Source: JAWKUK01 sp041398605
GTDB lineage: Bacteria; Planctomycetota; UBA1135; GCA-002686595
Assembly (NCBI GenBank): GCA_041398605.1
Contig: JAWKUK010000027.1
Location: 1 to 64,000, forward strand
Direction of reading: 5' to 3'
Length of the DNA: 64,000 nucleotides
Below, one piece after another: positions 63,069 to 64,000 of the stretch (positions within the stretch are counted from its first letter, which is position 1; the number at the start of each line of letters is the position of its first letter). The notes under the pieces were generated by a model. That model saw only the letters and a list, made by a program, of their open reading frames with translations. It had not been told where the DNA came from and did not search any database. The position numbers were made by a program, and so were the translations under genes.

Positions 63069-63130
63069 GGGCACGGGCCGGCCGAGGCCCCTCGGCACGC
63101 AGTGCTGGGGCGGTCGATCGGCCGTAAGTC

Positions 63131-63937
63131 ATGACTAGGAAGGCATTTAGCTTGCTGGCTGACGGTCGCGCCGGGGGCCTCGGGCACGCGCTTTGCTCCC
63201 TGAGCGGCGTGGTCCCGCCCCCCGTCCTCGCAGTCGCCCCCGCCTCGCTCCGGCGGTCCGCGGGCGTGTCCCCGTTCGCGCGGCAGGCGGAGTTGCCTGC
63301 TGGGCAGGTGTCTGAGCTCGACGCAGCGCTGAGCGCGTGCATGGAGCGGTTTCGGGAAGGCCGCCGCGCCCAAGACTTCGAGGAGCTGTACCGGCACGGT
63401 CGGTCCTTGGTGCTCGCTTGGATCGTCCAGGCGCTAGGGCGCCAGCGTGCGACCCTCGACCCGTTCGACCTCGTCCAGGACACGTTCGTGAACATCTTTC
63501 GCTACGCCGCGGGCTTCCGGCACGACGACGCCATGAGCTTCCGTCGGTGGGCACGGACGATCGCGGGCAATGTCGTGCGTCGGGCCGGGCGCGTGCGAGC
63601 TGGGGCCCTTGCGGCGAGCAGCTTCGATCACGAGACGGCGTGTGAGCCCACAGACCCGCGCCCTGGACCGGGGGTGGTGCTCGAGGACGCGGAGCGGGAG
63701 GGCGAGCTGCGGCGGGCCTATACGCTCATGTTGCTGCAGTACGCCGCGGCGTACGCGACCCTGTCCCCGCGCGATCGCGAGGCGCTGCGCCTCGTCGAGG
63801 TGGAGGGGCTCGCGTACCGCGAGGTCGCGGAGCGCCTCCAAGTCGGGCTCTCGAACACGAAGATGATCGTGTTCCGCGCCCGGCAGCGGCTCCGCGCGCG
63901 CCTCGAGCAGGGCCTCGCGGGACAGCGCGCGGCGTGA
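63131..63937 (+). CDS. ECF-type RNA polymerase sigma factor
   Basis: 268 residues. Region 2 is FEELYRHGRSLVLAWIVQAL through LDPFDLVQDTFVNIFRYAAG and FRRWARTIAGNVVRR. Region 4 is LSPRDREALRLVEVEGLAYR through VAERLQVGLSNTKMIVFRAR. About 70 extra residues precede region 2, probably unstructured; a later start near residue 71 (MERFREGRRAQDFEE) is possible. No anti-sigma gene is present before the window ends. Operator-like repeats lie upstream. Confidence 0.85.
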   Translation: MTRKAFSLLADGRAGGLGHALCSLSGVVPPPVLAVAPASLRRSAGVSPFARQAELPAGQVSELDAALSACMERFREGRRAQDFEELYRHGRSLVLAWIVQALGRQRATLDPFDLVQDTFVNIFRYAAGFRHDDAMSFRRWARTIAGNVVRRAGRVRAGALAASSFDHETACEPTDPRPGPGVVLEDAEREGELRRAYTLMLLQYAAAYATLSPRDREALRLVEVEGLAYREVAERLQVGLSNTKMIVFRARQRLRARLEQGLAGQRAA

Positions 63938-64000
63938 CCGGTCACTGGCACGCAGCCAGGACACACCGCCTCGGACCAGGCTGCGCCGCGCCCCCGCGCG

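Overview
The window is about 70% GC, densely coded and protein-only: I see no rRNA, tRNA, CRISPR array or insertion sequence. Several traits point to a Planctomycetota-like bacterium with an outer membrane, probably from the marine lineage related to Pla163/Poly30 (inference from remembered protein families, not a database match). These traits are secreted beta-propeller proteins ending in a shared WNFQ-x-WYRD / SNFT C-terminal domain, a CRTAC1/ASPIC-UnbV protein paired with a TPR protein, ECF sigma factors joined to Ser/Thr kinases or membrane sensors, and a Bat cluster. LptE-like and BamD-like lipoproteins argue for an outer membrane.

Layout. 1-4954: end of a Bat operon (BatB/C tail, BatD, BatE) and a sulfatase-fold lipoprotein that has lost its catalytic residues, followed by a 143-nt imperfect hairpin. 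5124-12007: mixed metabolism (histidine phosphatase, 2Fe-2S ferredoxin, CorA, EEP nuclease-like lipoprotein, lactonase-like propeller, DppA, short GlpD-like protein). 12139-25746: a lipoprotein, a zinc-site-less M28 peptidase homologue, the CRTAC1/TPR pair, a two-gene ABC exporter, an IMPase-like phosphatase, TrxB, an SDR, a repeat-rich EF-hand protein, a PQQ-type propeller and a DUF2199 protein. 25832-40719: a full-length GlpD-like protein, a stretch of gene relics, three large secreted proteins with the same C-terminal domain, an ECF sigma factor overlapping a frameshifted zinc-finger/kinase/TPR gene, and a sigma factor fused through a membrane helix to a large carboxypeptidase-regulatory-like sensor.

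40890-46208 is a cell-surface glycan block (DegT aminotransferase, small membrane protein, coiled-coil glycosyltransferase, GT2). 46233-50096 is a giant AsmA-like protein, facing away from a small lysine-rich histone-like gene with a strong terminator. 50727-61240 is a long minus-strand housekeeping run, tightly overlapped in places: recO, BamD-like, LptE-like, ftsH, folP, a fused cdaA-cdaR, glmM and tsaB. It links envelope assembly, c-di-AMP and UDP-GlcNAc supply. A CNNM/CBS transporter-like protein and a divergent ECF sigma factor with operator-like repeats close the window.

Genes overlapping by 1-4 bases (ATGA, GTGA or TGATG) are very common, implying widespread translational coupling. Short tandem repeats recur: in frame (15 or 18 bp) inside genes, and 8 or 14 bp between genes. 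The observations most worth following are the membrane-tethered sigma factor, the shared C-terminal domain and its relic, the long RNA-like hairpin, the truncated-histone-like protein, the CdaA-CdaR fusion, the frameshifted sigma-linked kinase, and two hydrolase homologues stripped of catalytic residues.
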